A stretch of DNA of 64,000 nucleotides from Durusdinium trenchii (GCA_963970005.1 CAXAMN010025694.1:510533-574532), one strand, 5' to 3'; counted from the first letter of the stretch, positions 43,301-51,926 are shown. Notes: generated by a model not told the origin, from the sequence alone. Numbers and translations are program-made.

Positions 43301-46285
43301 CACGCACCCCACGGTCGAGAGACGACCGTCCTGCCGAGGCCGGGACCTTTGTGGACGAGAAAGGCGCCCTGTATGAAGGTGAATGGCGCTATGGAGCAGA
43401 GCCTAAGGGATTGCGAGACTGAGAAGGATGCATCAAACTATATCAAACTTCTTATGGCTTTGCGGCTTTGCGAGCCTTCACGGCCAACTTTTGATCTGGA
43501 TTGACTTACAGTGGAACTTCCGCTTTTGACGTTTTGTTGCTTTCTGGCGTTCATGCATTGATGCCAAGGCAAATTCCACGGCGTCGGCAAGCATGTGTGC
43601 CAGGGTGAAACCTACACTGGGAACTTTGTAGTGAGAACCTCAGGCCAGCCACTATCGTTAGATGTCAGCATCAATAATTGTGTGACCTGACAGGTCACTT
43701 GGCCCAAAAATGTCCCCAACACGTCCCAACACCACATGGTTGAGGTTGGTTGTTGCGGTTCAGGTGAATCTGCTTACTTACATCGTATGATCTTCCATCG
43801 CCCAGGATGGGGAGCGAGATGGTATGGGCCAGCTGGCTCGGGCGGCTGCACCCAAACCCACAGTACAGGCGATCACCGATCACCTCCAGCATGAGAAGTG
43901 ACTGTTGGGGTTGGCGATATCAAGCTTTGGTGGATTTTCCGGATGAGCCATGTTCAAGGAATTCACATTGAACAGTCAAGAGCTTTTGCCAGCACTGAGA
44001 GCATTGTGCAAGGACTTCCTTGGATCGGAGAGTCTTTTTGCAGGCCAATGGCCACGGCCCTGGAGAATGATGGTGAAAGAGATCCAAAAAGACATGTTAG
44101 AAGGAGAGAGAGATTACCAGGTCCGATTCGCAACTTTTTTGAACTGATGGAGAAACTCAGCGCGGAGTGCGTGTACCAAGAGGGCGTAGTGTCCTGTACA
44201 GACATGCCATACTAGGCAATGAATCACAAGAAATCATAAGAATTCATGAGACATCATTTTTGGATGCTTCTGTTGTATCTTAGCGGGCGTACTGCGGGTG
44301 GGCTTTAATTAGTGACTTTAGTGCGTGCCAGCTGGTGGATGCTTGCTGTAGGCGCGTTGGACAGAAACATGGCCATGGTGCGGGACCTTGGCATTTTTTT
44401 ATCAAACATGGGAGTGTGGTGGGAGTACTGTTTGACGCTGGGGGCTCCTGGCCTTACTACTAGTGGCAAGGACGCTACGAACGGAGCAGGATGCTACTAG
44501 ACTAGACCCCAAAAAAGAGCAGCGTTCCATTCAACTGGATGATTTGCATCAGTGGCTCACGGCCATTTTCTTTGGCCAGTCCCTGGCACCGCCTACGCTT
44601 CCAGTCCAGGAACTGCGATCTACGCTCTGGGAGAGTTCGAGGGCCAGTGGGCGCCAGCCTCGGACGGTGAACGGATGCCCCGAAGGGTCTCGGACCGATA
44701 CAGATCATGGCGCTGGCACAAAAGCCTGCATTTGGACACACCCCGAAATTGTAAGTTACATTATTGACCCCCCCCCCGTGGGGGTCAGGTAGTAGTGATG
44801 TTGAGATGAGTTCTTTCATGTTGCGGCGGTCAAGTTGTTGAGAGCCTGTGACAGGCTGTGCATAATCTTCCTAAAGCCAAGTGGCTGACCGAGTGAACAG
44901 GTGAACGGCAAACGCCATGGGCAAGCTGTCACCAACTTAGCGTGAATGCCTTTGACCGACTTAGCGGTCGAATCCTTGTGATGTTTGGGTTGGGCAGCTT
45001 GTAGTGGACTGTGTCGTTGTGCCAACAAGTAATCCTGATCCGACCCTTGTCAATTTGTCTCCAGCTGCAGGTTTTGTCCTATCAGGGTTACCAGCTCGAG
45101 GGGCCCTGGGTGGACGACTTGCCTGATGAGCCACGCTGGCGTTGTCCTTCGTTCTCATTGCTTCCTTTCTGGTGGTGTATCAAAATTTAAGATAGGGAGG
45201 CCTCCTAGTTGTGGATCCTCATTAAAACACACACTGACACCCTCCCTTATGTTGTTGCAAAGTTGGGTCAGATTCGCTGTTGGTGGATTCTTTGATGTGT
45301 CCCCATCACGAGCTTCTTTCACCTTGCTAGGCAAGCGAGTCACATGATTTTCTACCCGGAGGGCACTAAGTACACCGGTGCCTTGTCAGATAACTTTTCA
45401 GATGATTCTGATTAGCATTGCAAAAGGTCGAAACTATCATGAGACATACATGACACAATGAGCCTTAATATCAATGGACTTCGAGGTAAGTCTAAGTTGG
45501 AAGGTGGGAAGGAATATGCTGCTCAGGCCGAGTGCGCGTGTATGCCGGGGACGCCAAACGACATCAAACGACCACTAAGCCTGACAATGGGATGCGCAAG
45601 CACCTGGTGAAATGCCCAAGGCCAATGGCGAGGATGCTGCAGGCGAGGGCAGACTGTGGACGTCAGGGTCGCCCAAGAAGTAGAGATCTCTACTGTCCCG
45701 ATGTCGAATATTCTGCACACACGAGTATGGGCTTGAAGCATGGGCTCCGTTGATCACGCCTCTGAGGCCTTGGAATATTGTGCCGGAAGGTGAGGGCATG
45801 ATGAAAGATCCAGATGGTCGCCTCTACGAAGGACGGACCACTTGGCGACCGCTTGCGCCGGCTGTGTCTTCCCGTCTTCCATGCGGCTGGCCAAGTGGCC
45901 AAGCTGGTTGGTTTGAATTCGATCTTTTCACGATGGACGTGGTTCTTCCATGTTCTTCCTTGTTCCTAGTATAGATCCTAGTAGCAAGGCCAAGAGCCCC
46001 TTGTAGCTTCTTGTTACTAGTAACGATGCCCTTTGCTCCTAGTAGCGTCCTCTTTGGGTGTTGGGAGGGGCCAGACAAAATCCTCCCGAGGGCAGTACCA
46101 GTCCGGAGACAAGCATGGGCGTGGTTTTGCCTTCAGCTTGGATCAATCGAAGTATGAAGGCCTGGGGCGTTGTCGGGCTTGCTGAAAACCGTTCGAAAGA
46201 ACGCACCTTTGACGACGCGACGGAACCCCCTACGAGGTGAGTTTCTCCATGGAGAGCGTCATGGTTCCGGGTGGTCATCATCTGA
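34284..46285 (+). CDS. MORN-repeat protein, gene span interrupted by a retrotransposon
   Basis: About 13 MORN-like units occur, mostly one per exon. They include DEYRGEFRRGMRHGSG, YDGQWFRDRRHGNG, YTYDGQWQA plus DKRHGSGS, EKYSGQWVQNLYHG, GALYEGEWRYGAEPKG, KFHGVGKHVCQGETYTG, YALGEFEGQWAP, DGRLYEGRTTW, GQYQSGDKHGRG and GEFLHGERHGSG. MORN arrays bind membranes, lipids or partner proteins, and no catalytic domain is seen. A copia element (34842-42758) sits in the intron between the third unit's two halves. Frame breaks between some adjacent motifs (for example DGTPYE and GEFLHG near 46215) suggest unresolved introns, indels or decay. Confidence 0.65.
34549..34622 (+). CDS. MORN gene, second exon
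   Basis: CTGCCAG|GAATCG opens RMQYDGQWFRDRRHGNGTLT then IEAA. A GC donor (GCTG|GCAAGG) fits the end. One canonical MORN unit. Confidence 0.7.
34710..34758 (+). CDS. MORN gene, exon just before the retrotransposon
   Basis: RFEVLYTYDGQWQA ends at GGCAAGCG with an inferred GA donor (GATCC at 34759). Its continuation, DKRHGSGSCV, begins at CAG|GACAAG, position 43004, beyond the retrotransposon. The two halves make one MORN unit in phase 0. Confidence 0.65.
34837..34841 (+). repeat. Target-site duplication, left copy (GATAG)
   Basis: GATAG lies directly before the left LTR (TGTGAAAA) and is repeated directly after the right LTR at 42759-42763. Five bp is the usual Ty1/copia duplication length. 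Confidence 0.9.
34842..35064 (-). repeat. Left LTR (3' LTR of the element)
   Basis: 223 bp, TG...CA, identical to the right LTR except at 34965. The preceding DNA on the element strand (about 35065-35085) is only weakly purine-rich, so no classical polypurine tract is evident. Confidence 0.93.
35079..35510 (-). CDS. Copia C-terminal coiled coil and Cys/His motif
   Basis: In the RT frame after an interruption: NLTNDQEAEIFELQAQCTAQ, then EEDLNEMVEKVEFLKGQLTE, a heptad coiled coil. It ends with VVWTTKRGKSFHMYMDCQGL ... CAFCATEALIKW. The H-x4-C ... C-x2-C arrangement looks like a small metal-binding module. Standard copia p ol ends at RNase H, so this is an extension. Stops between 35510 and 35619 separate it from RNase H in this copy. 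Confidence 0.5.
35619..37337 (-). CDS. Copia reverse transcriptase and RNase H
   Basis: ATG at 37337. RT motifs: VMKARFVLKW, KARLVLQGF, TADVSTAFLQGD, and the catalytic GLHVDDLLGCG (V-D-D). RNase H motifs: AMSDAAWGV, LNAESQACSAAMDALE, and ALVVDAKALYDSL, then SSEAQIADGVTKF. It makes cDNA and removes the RNA strand inside particles. 572 residues without a stop. Confidence 0.9.
   Translation of the reverse strand: MDPTSVDHNRVMKARFVLKWASDGKGGVKAKARLVLQGFSDPDLLQGSLDTSSPTLSRTSRQTLLAISQVNHWKRWTADVSTAFLQGDPQERTLWARIRKDACQIIGVVPGTLMKLIKPIYGQADAPRQWFIVARRRLESLGYKAHALDQCLYTFHDSDKHLISMVGLHVDDLLGCGQDGHPEYEHLKLQLKDAFNFKHWTEETEDKPIEFCGCHLSRTSTESKLHQAENLKGVKPMTCVNYDSNRSLNSKEQSCLRALLGALQWPATQTSPHLSASVSLLCGEVTTATGDTAAQANKVLRFAKSNGDAALVFRDLGGDLNKLCTVAMSDAAWGVRRNNESQGGYVIFLCNQQVLEDGSTQDYIILDWRSFKLPRVSRSSLNAESQACSAAMDALEYLLIFWEGCLRHDFQLRQVDSFAPGMPSALVVDAKALYDSLKAETPSLQGDKRTKIEVMVTKQKMVGMRSRLKWVSSEAQIADGVTKFTARQLFADRLRSHCLSLQSDMTFQAAKKKTQAERQANSRRHAISRTGNTKQLAFAVLTSQMIGVKPDVFRFDEADRFFHHVVGLCSDL
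37347..39038 (-). CDS. Copia integrase C-terminus and variable linker
   Basis: From NTFVNGFTPAQLALGQEPSM the frame runs through an SH3-like strand set (YPGERCLYWRDAAGKAHTIR then WKGPAIILAVE) into a long Glu/Pro/Ala-rich linker. It ends FLEGKKAELASIFENGV at a TAG (37345-37347). Related elements usually have Trp here before the reverse transcriptase, so TGG to TAG is a likely nonsense change; the frame is the same on both sides. Confidence 0.7.
   Translation of the reverse strand, partial: AWIVPSMNSNTFVNGFTPAQLALGQEPSMPGLLSDERTGPLQLQMTEQERLHRRLSMKFSAQQACGKAEIDVKLRRALLRRYTGKDEDLYPGERCLYWRDAAGKAHTIRWKGPAIILAVERDPDTGTVACYWLAHGTVLLRAGAQHVRKLVNDSGMVDGPTRVQQALHGLRQRRAVRIIDLRRSNKRPIDEVDPEISDMDYTPTDTEAAPQTMPSPMQSDGHIIEPPQERRARQQETPTVAEPPSATPHGTTANEQASASTAAAAPAAASQPQHEEQHETQRPPQLEESEEEEEEPMVEPSHLRTPMAPPDPSNLPPVPEDDDLDRPAESSRPSHEVPAPMVDVSYLPPSSAETFQDRRRRFDQQETIWARKKIKTSSGDIEVDLHSFDFDKSTQLPEGWRYDEKNNEFILGETKDWWSFEDGFLVRNHVWGRTTTYHPEQFPIAEECLQTTTGLSMQKGSRTIYDEQHFNEALTGKTLYPLTQEGAQQYGSHYIGDMTSKLKRCKALRGRGHIWQAVGAGAPKKKNVKESANLNERRMTLEDRLAFLEGKKAELASIFENGV
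39040..39955 (-). CDS. Copia integrase
   Basis: The HHCC zinc domain is RLHRNLGHPRKEILLKMLKD followed by HCPYCEVH. The catalytic core shows Asp in LQADVLWLEM, Asp in LYTDEGTGW, and Glu in SVVERRHQLVRKAVS, the D-D-E set. The enzyme inserts cDNA into the host genome. The frame is lost at FMMEP with a stop near 39038; the neighbouring frame picks up GALAWIVPSMNSNTF, so a single-base indel is likely. Confidence 0.85.
39960..40404 (-). CDS. Methyltransferase-like (Rossmann) domain between protease and integrase
   Basis: Across two frame changes the sequence reads LIWEVYAG, RLITQLLKDHGDVEVMRFGL, RDGWDFSKASHRKELL, DEIYMSPKCTLWS and MQQINTHNEA, then HAHLEHPALSLAW. The order resembles cytosine-5 methyltransferase motifs: 'E-x-Y/F-A-G' like motif I, 'S-P-x-C-x-x-W-S' like the Pro-Cys motif IV, and 'EHP' at the place of the ENV motif. 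It is not a standard copia part. Whether it is catalytic is unknown. The assignment is by pattern only. Confidence 0.5.
40350..41519 (-). CDS. Copia zinc knuckle and aspartic protease region
   Basis: CLRCGKPGHFAANC is a CCHC knuckle (C-x2-C-x4-H-x4-C) near 41395-41350. About 75 codons on, CIQDQGASSFLAG occupies the place of the retropepsin D-[ST]-G-A motif, with Gln instead of Thr/Ser; a partner region around PMLFGRPLLEAL follows. The protease would mature gag-pol. The frame ends in scrambled sequence after LIWEVYAG, where the next domain continues one frame over. Confidence 0.7.
41520..42486 (-). CDS. Copia gag
   Basis: An ATG at 42486 starts MASGKERATSRPPAGSTATG. The body has the retrotransposon capsid pattern (FDNFFFKMRRKQDHSILEYV, then EFHQTLRQISKHKI) and a Tyr/Asp/Glu-rich linker. 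Near 41520 the frame breaks: the reading continues in the -1 frame as KGKSKGAGKSKSPSKGSKGK into the zinc knuckle. Gag forms virus-like particles and binds element RNA. The shift could be an indel or recoding; no convincing slippery heptamer was seen. Confidence 0.8.
42522..42534 (-). promoter_or_regulatory. Primer-binding site of the copia element
   Basis: One base inside the 5' LTR, the minus strand reads TGGTAGCGGAGCC. TGGTA(G/T)C-GAG-type sequences complementary to the 3' end of an initiator tRNA-Met are usual in copia elements. The match to this organism's own tRNA cannot be checked here. Confidence 0.6.
42536..42758 (-). repeat. Right LTR (5' LTR of the element)
   Basis: 223 bp, same ends as the left LTR. 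Transcription of the element would start within it on the minus strand; no TATA-like box was identified with confidence. Confidence 0.93.
42759..42763 (+). repeat. Target-site duplication, right copy (GATAG)
   Basis: Matches 34837-34841 exactly. Confidence 0.9.
43004..43035 (+). CDS. MORN gene, first exon after the retrotransposon
   Basis: TTTCAG|GACAAG to GCGTCAG|GTGTCA. DKRHGSGSCV completes the MORN unit begun at 34710. This shows that the copia element lies inside an intron that is now about 8.2 kb. Confidence 0.65.
43228..46285 (+). CDS. MORN gene, 3' exon series
   Basis: MORN-like pieces, each in its own short frame, lie near 43228-43275 (EKYSGQWVQNLYHG), 43340-43420 (GALYEGEWRYGAEP), 43570-43630, 43795-43901 (DGERDGMGQL, then a stop), 44590-44670, 45060-45130, 45345-45385, 45780-45865, 46085-46165 (GQYQSGDKHGRGFAF) and 46210-46285 (GEFLHGERHGSGW). 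Exact boundaries are not fixed. The stop at 43899-43901 may end one isoform or reflect intron read-through. Confidence 0.5.
44440..44506 (+). repeat. Copy 3 of the GCTACTAG dispersed repeat
   Basis: GGGGGCTCCTGGCCTTACTA, CTAGTGGCAAGGACGCTAC and a diverged ATGCTACTAG. It lies in an intron of the MORN gene. Confidence 0.65.
44745..44795. repeat. TAAGTTACA / GACCCC repeat copy
   Basis: GAAATTGTAAGTTACATTAT then TGACCCCCCCCCCGTGGGGG. It is the inverted counterpart of 2285-2340 and lies in an intron of the MORN gene. Confidence 0.6.
45970..46053 (-). repeat. Copy 4 of the GCTACTAG dispersed repeat
   Basis: The reverse complement reads GGACGCTACTAGGAGCAAAG then GGCATCG-TACTAGTAACAAG, nearly identical to positions 8-52. 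Confidence 0.75.
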
Positions 46286-46676
46286 GGCTATGTCGAATCA
46301 GCTCCGGATAGCTCTAGCGTTCGTTTGGAGAACCATCCCAGTTCGGGCGTATTGATTGCAGTGGTTTGCCCCTTTAATGACATTGTTGCAGATTGAGGTT
46401 GCAGACTGCACCTGACCAGAAAGAACCGACGTTGGAAGCCAAGTTCAACCTCCGTAAAGCCGAGACGTTGTTTGAGACCGTAAAGTTCGTTTCAGCAGTG
46501 GCTGATGGCTGAGACCCGTGCACTATCAGCATGGCGAGTTCGGAGCTCAGACCAGTCCCCCAACAGCGGCTCTACGATAGCCGCCCTTAAGTAACAGTAA
46601 CATAAATCTAGAGGTTACGCACCGCCCTAGTTCAGACCAGTTGGCTGACAGCCGAGCCGGAGCGATGCATCGAGGC

Positions 46677-46900
46677 TCACACCCCAGCCGCCGCAGCCAT
46701 CAGAGGCGGAACTTCCCGTGATTTGTTTCTAGAATCTGCACGAACAAACATGCCCAGGTGATCCCAGGTGTAAACATTTGGAGGCTTCAATTCCAGACGC
46801 ATGCCGCGTACGTAGTAATTCCATTTGGACACCATGATGATTGAAAAAGACAACCCGACGAAACCAACTGTCAATATTTCAATGATTATCGTCAGATTTT
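46677..46900 (-). CDS. Possible minus-strand exon with one membrane helix
   Basis: The minus frame reads NLTIIIEILTVGFVGLSFSI, then IMVSKWNYYVRGMRLELKPP and NVYTWDHLG. It begins in GC-balanced DNA and ends near the border of the AT-rich island. No family is recognised; it is judged from composition only. Confidence 0.3.
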
Positions 46901-49180
46901 GCCGATGACAAATACAAATAAATTTGGAATACCAAATGAAGCAAGAGAAATTGATATACCCGAAACACCTGTATATTCAAATATAATACATATACATAGA
47001 AACATATTTACATTACATCAATTACATTCTAATATGATATATAAAAAATATAGAAACATATTTACATTATATATTATGTAATAATTTAGTATATAAATTC
47101 TATTATGATTTGAATGTATTCTTGAATGATAGAATGGAGGAGAATGCCTTTGTTCTTTGTTTTTAAATATTTCAATAGGGTCGGTTATGGATGCCCCCCG
47201 ATTATCGTGGTAATGATTATTATATTGGTTGTGTTTTTTGGTTGAATGATTTGGAGAAGGATTTAATGGTTTTATCGGTATTTGATTATTGTTATTATTA
47301 ATATATGCGTGATTTTCTTTTTTTCGATTGTATTATTTAAAGATAATAAAATAAAATAAGGATATAATAATCGATATATATATAAATATTGTATCTAATA
47401 AATATATAGTAATTAATTATGGAGAAGGTAATTTTAATTTATGTTATAATATTGATTATCTTTATATAATTATTAATTTAATTAATTTGAATTTAATCTA
47501 TTATATATATATATTATTATATATGATTTTATAATATTTGTTTGTATAGGATTCGAAATTGTTATGTTTTGTTATAGATGATTGTTTTAGGTTTATTTTT
47601 ATGTTGTGGGGTAGTAATTTTATGTGATTGAATTTGTCGGTTGATTGCGTTTGAATTTGTTTGAGGATTCGTGGGAATATGGAATTTATATTTCGATTTG
47701 GGGAAGTAAGATTAGGTCTGTTTTGGATATTATTTTTTTTGCTAGATAAAATAAGGAAATGATGTAATTTAGGATTTTGGGAATTTATGATATGAATAAT
47801 ATCTATTGTTTAATATTTTTCGAATTAATATTTATTTTATTATTGTTTTTTTCGAATTAACCGCTATTTTATGGGGGTAAATTAAATATATTTTTATATT
47901 TAGGAAAATGATTTAATTAATTTATTCGATGACATCGTTTTTTTATTTATTTGTTTTGCTTTATTTAAGCTTATGGTTGGATTATTCGATGGAAAAAATA
48001 ATTGATATTGTTTCCATCGTGTTTTATCGAGGCGAGGAATTTTAAAGCGGTTATTATTGGGTTTGTTTCGAATAGGTGGGAATTGATGCATCCTTGAGAA
48101 TTGGGCTCGTGTAGTCCTGTATATATCCCCTTGATTTGGATTAGGATATATATTTAATTTGGTTGATAGCCAGAAAGCACCTGACCGAAGCTTGAAGCAG
48201 GATCGTGCCACGAAGCAATCTTTTCTTATCGTTCGAAGCCAAAAAGTAAGCTTTTCTCCATGGTCATTTATGATTTCGCTTTTTGCTTTTCGATTATGCC
48301 GTCCGGGGCGTTAGATGCGTAAAACGCAATCGACTAATGGTTGAAGTCGAACACGGGCAGAATTACTTCTGCCGGAAAGGAAATAAAAATAAATATCGAA
48401 GAATTAATTGCAAAATTACTATTGATATTTTTCTTATGGATCGATTCATTTGATTTTAGGATATATTGATTCCATATATATCGATATAATATTAATTATG
48501 ATTATATTTTCGATTGTTAAATTAGAAATAACAATATTTACAATTATATTAATTATTTTGGTAATTATAATTATTGAAATTATTAATATATGCATATTAT
48601 TGGAGGATGATGATTTATATACAAAGGGAGATATGGCGGATTGAAATTTTATTAATTCTTCCGATTCAGTGATTGATTTGATTATGGGAATAATGATTAT
48701 TTTGTTTATATTTGAAATTTCAATGATATTTAGAACAAGTTAAAATTTTTAATTATTTTCATATATATAAATTTATTTACGAATATAAGTATTTATCGAG
48801 GATTTTGGAATTTATGACGATTATGGATTAATTGAATATATTAATTTTAGAAATGGTACAATTATTTGTAATTATTTTTAGATAAATCGAAATATATATC
48901 GTATTTCACTAAATTAATTGGATTATAAATTAATGAATGGAATGATGGATTTGATTATTAGAATATCGTATATCATAAATATATTATTTTGATAGGTAAT
49001 AAATCTAATTTAATTTGGTGGATTTATAGGACCCAATTCTATCCTTTCCTTTTATACCACGATATAGCCGCAACCTTGGGCAATATACAAAGTCGTGGGG
49101 TCGAGATGAGCAATATTTGATGCTTGTTTGATTTCTTTAAGATATCTTTCGATATAATGAAAATAATTTTCGTAAATTTT
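46871..49180. other. AT-rich island, no gene recognised
   Basis: Base composition drops abruptly to roughly three-quarters A+T for about 2.3 kb, unlike the DNA on both sides. Frames are short. The longest (minus, about 47900-48211 and open further upstream) reads KDCFVARSCFKLRSGAFWL but has no ATG and no certain family. No plastid or mitochondrial gene, rRNA piece or tRNA was recognised. It could be an organelle-derived or foreign insertion, or a composition-biased mobile element. Confidence 0.6.
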
Positions 49181-49189
49181 ATATAGCGA

Positions 49190-49425
49190 CGGACAAAGAC
49201 TTAGAATATAGTTTTTTTTTCCAAACGACGGAACTCATGACTTAGAACAAAAAAAACGGACATGTGGTTAGAACAAAAAACCTACACACTAAGAACATAT
49301 CCAACCAGCACCGGTTAGAACATAGCCACCTATCACTTAGAACACACAAAGATAGGGTTTAAAGAAGTTTAGTGTTGCCTCAATGATAATAGCTCCTTGT
49401 GACGAGCCTGCGCTTAGAACATACT
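49190..49425 (-). repeat. Left terminal cluster of the TGTTCTAAG motif
   Basis: Seven plus-strand words of the form (C/G)A-CTTAGAACA, GGTTAGAACA or CACTAAGAACAT occur in about 230 bp. Subterminal motif arrays are typical transposase-binding regions in several DNA transposon superfamilies. One copy (TGTTCTAAGCGCAG|G on the minus strand) also sits beside a possible acceptor. Confidence 0.65.
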
Positions 49426-50037
49426 AAAGTCGAGTGCCAAACTCTCTAGATAGCGGAACACACTCAAGTCTGCATCAAAAATTTCCTTTTCCTCAACTCA
49501 AGGGGGTGCCCCACCCCCACAGGTGGTATTGCCTGCCCGATGGGCAGATGCAGACTGTTCCTGCATGTTGCTTGGCCCTCCGCTGAATGCTGAGAAAGAA
49601 CACATATTGTCTGTGCAATTCTATGTATGCAACATTGATTGGAGTATATATATTCAGAACGGAGAACCACGAGCCTCTTCAAACACTGTGCAGTAGATCC
49701 TCATGGAGAAAATCACAGAAGACATCCAGTCTGTGAGTCTACCAAAACGATGTGTATATAATATACATAAACAATATGTAGAGATAGATATCAAATGTTC
49801 TAAGAGAATGGCTCTTGCTACTGTAAACCCTCATCCAGATGGATCGCTCGTGCAGGAATATATTCATTCCATGCAAGTTATGTTGAATTAGTTGCTAGGT
49901 CCTCCACTAAGCACCAAAAAACAAATATGCTGGAAATTGCAAAACCCATCGCCGGACCGCTCACTTAGAACATGTCCTACCGTCCTACAGTCCTACAAGC
50001 AGCTTTGGTGTCTATGTCGGGAGAACCGACCCCAATC

Positions 50038-51030
50038 CTATGCCAAGTTCTGTGTTGCCTGCGCATCTTTGACACGCTGCAACTGCTGCAGCCAGAGCCT
50101 GTCCCGTGGGTAGGCCGCTACGTGGGCCTCCAAGACACCGCGGATGGCCTTGACCAAAGCCTCACACTCAGAGCGGCCCGTAGAGCCGCCCCAATTTGAG
50201 GATAAGCCAACTCTCGCCAGCGGGTAATGGCCTTGCCATTGCCTACTTGTACCATGACAAGCTATGGAGCATCCCTGAATATGGCGCGGCAGCTGCGTCA
50301 GTCCCAAGGATTCCGCCTTGACCCATGCAGGACGGAACATGAAGGTCTTGGTCTTCTTAGCCCCCTCTCCAGCCCAAGACACATCGACGTCCTCCTCGTC
50401 AGAGTCAGCCATGACAAGCAAGTCATCAGGATCACTCACTCCAAATTCATTGCAGTAAGCTTCATTTTCCAGCTCTCGAAGTTTAAGGTCTTCCATCTCC
50501 GCGTTCTCCTCCTCATCTGACTGTTCACTTGCATTGCCAGCTTCATCCCGAAGTTCTTGCAATGCATCTGGTGGCACAGCATGGTCAAGCTCGGAAGGAA
50601 CAGTCTTGCTTTCAGCTCTCCCCTCACTCTTCAGCAAGACTAGTCGATAGGGTGCCCCACTGCTGGCGCAGAGGAGAAGCTTCTCAGGATCCTCTGATAG
50701 GTGCAGCTGGACACAAATGCAATCTTTGGTAACCTCTGATGCCTGCAGCACGACTCTCTTCTTGCTCTTGTTGAAGATCACCTTCTGCTTGAGGTCGAGG
50801 CTCCACTGATCAAACTTTTTCTTCTGGCTAGCTGTAAGCTCTTTTCCCATAGCTCCCCGTTTCGCCATCCTCCCCTGCCACTGGTCGTGTTCAGTGACAA
50901 ATTTGCAAACCCTCATCTGCAAGACATCTGCCATCCAAGAGGGGAGGATCATCCGTGTTGTAGTGTCATCTCCCTTCTGAATCGCCCAAAGGAAGCTCTT
51001 TTCCCCTTCCTTGGACCAGAAAAAGAAAAG
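50038..51030 (-). CDS. Transposon gene, 3' exon (transposase C-terminal part)
   Basis: The frame is open for about 330 codons: FFWSKEGEKSFLWAIQKGDD, TRMILPSWMADVLQMRVCKF, a Lys-rich patch, an acidic linker (NASEQSDEEENAEMEDLKLR), then SRQWQGHYPLARVGLSSNWG and ECEALVKAIRGVLEAHVAAY. The start is not fixed, since a pyrimidine tract precedes it. The terminal W-Q-G-x-Y-P block looks like a conserved domain, but I cannot name it. Confidence 0.55.
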   Translation of the reverse strand, partial: LFFFWSKEGEKSFLWAIQKGDDTTTRMILPSWMADVLQMRVCKFVTEHDQWQGRMAKRGAMGKELTASQKKKFDQWSLDLKQKVIFNKSKKRVVLQASEVTKDCICVQLHLSEDPEKLLLCASSGAPYRLVLLKSEGRAESKTVPSELDHAVPPDALQELRDEAGNASEQSDEEENAEMEDLKLRELENEAYCNEFGVSDPDDLLVMADSDEEDVDVSWAGEGAKKTKTFMFRPAWVKAESLGLTQLPRHIQGCSIACHGTSRQWQGHYPLARVGLSSNWGGSTGRSECEALVKAIRGVLEAHVAAYPRDRLWLQQLQRVKDAQATQNLA

Positions 51031-51454
51031 AAACAGATAGACAAAAAAACTTCAGACAAAAGCATTGAGGGCATAAACCAATGTTCTAAGTGTGAAAGGA
51101 CACCCCCCCCCCCATGGATGACATCCCAGGGATGATATGCTGTCATATTGTGCGTGGCACCGTGTTGTGCAGCAATGATCATCATATCGTGTGGGCAGCT
51201 TTGGCGTCTATGTTGGGCAAAGCGGGCTCATTCAGCTGATAGATGTTGAGCATATTGGTGGATTTGTCTGATGGTGCATGCTACGGTGACAGACGTTTGT
51301 GTCATATCCTTTATAAGCCTATATACCCGCACACTTAGAACATAGTCTTTACCCCCCTGCCTTATCACTTCATCCAACAAATCAGCCAGAAAAAAATATA
51401 CATATATGAATATAAACATACAATATGTGTATTGTCTCAGCACTATTAAGAAAC

Positions 51455-51667
51455 AAACATATTTGCCGCCTTCAGAGAGCAAGTGGCAAGCTCTTGAATG
51501 CGCATGTGTTCGTAGGAACCATCAGTATCCTCACCATCGATCTCTGGTACTTCCTTAAGTTCCAGAACACTTTTCATAGATCCCCGGCTCCGCTGCAATG
51601 CACTCTCGGCTTTGCTAAGATCACCTCCAACGGAAGAAGAGAACAACCCAAGAGTGTGGAGAACACC
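51455..51667 (-). CDS. Transposon gene, exon o
   Basis: AAGTGCAG|GGTGTT opens GVLHTLGLFSSSVGGDLSKA, ESALQRSRGSMKSVLELKEV and PEIDGEDTDGSYEHMRIQEL. The motif TGTTCTAAGTG ends only 3 nt before the junction. Function unknown; the donor is approximate. Confidence 0.55.
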
Positions 51668-51793
51668 CTGCACTTAGAACATACTTGTTTTGTAGCTAAA
51701 AACACTACTGGTTGAGTTGAATGGGTTGGCTTTAAGGAAGTAAACGCCCAGTTTATACATCTGTATATAATTCTACCTATCTACAATCTACAC

Positions 51794-51926
51794 TCGTCGT
51801 GACCCCTTTTCTTCCTCCACTTCTACTTTCTCCAGCTGAACAATGCCTTCATAATTCCACTCCGCGATGTCTGTCAAATCACAGTAGCCCCTTTGATGCC
51901 AGGCCAGCCAAATGAGCCGCCGATGC
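51794..51926 (-). CDS. Transposon gene, exon n
   Basis: GTGAAG|GCATCG to CGACGA|GTGTAG: RLIWLAWHQRGYCDLTDIAE, WNYEGIVQLEKVEVEEEKGS. The motif ends 13 nt before the acceptor. Phase agrees with exons m and o. Confidence 0.6.

Noticed and set aside
47900..48240. AT-rich minus frame containing ARSCFKLRSGAFWL, slightly like an FtsJ-type RNA methyltransferase start
   Set aside because: No ATG, no SAM-binding motif follows, and the likeness covers only a few residues.
46871..49180. Organelle genome fragment
   Set aside because: No cox1, cob, cox3, psb, rRNA or tRNA sequence could be recognised, so AT-richness alone was not taken as proof.
51080..51110. Run of Pro codons / C-tract near 51101 as a feature
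   Set aside because: A simple homopolymer near an inverted motif copy; no function can be supported.
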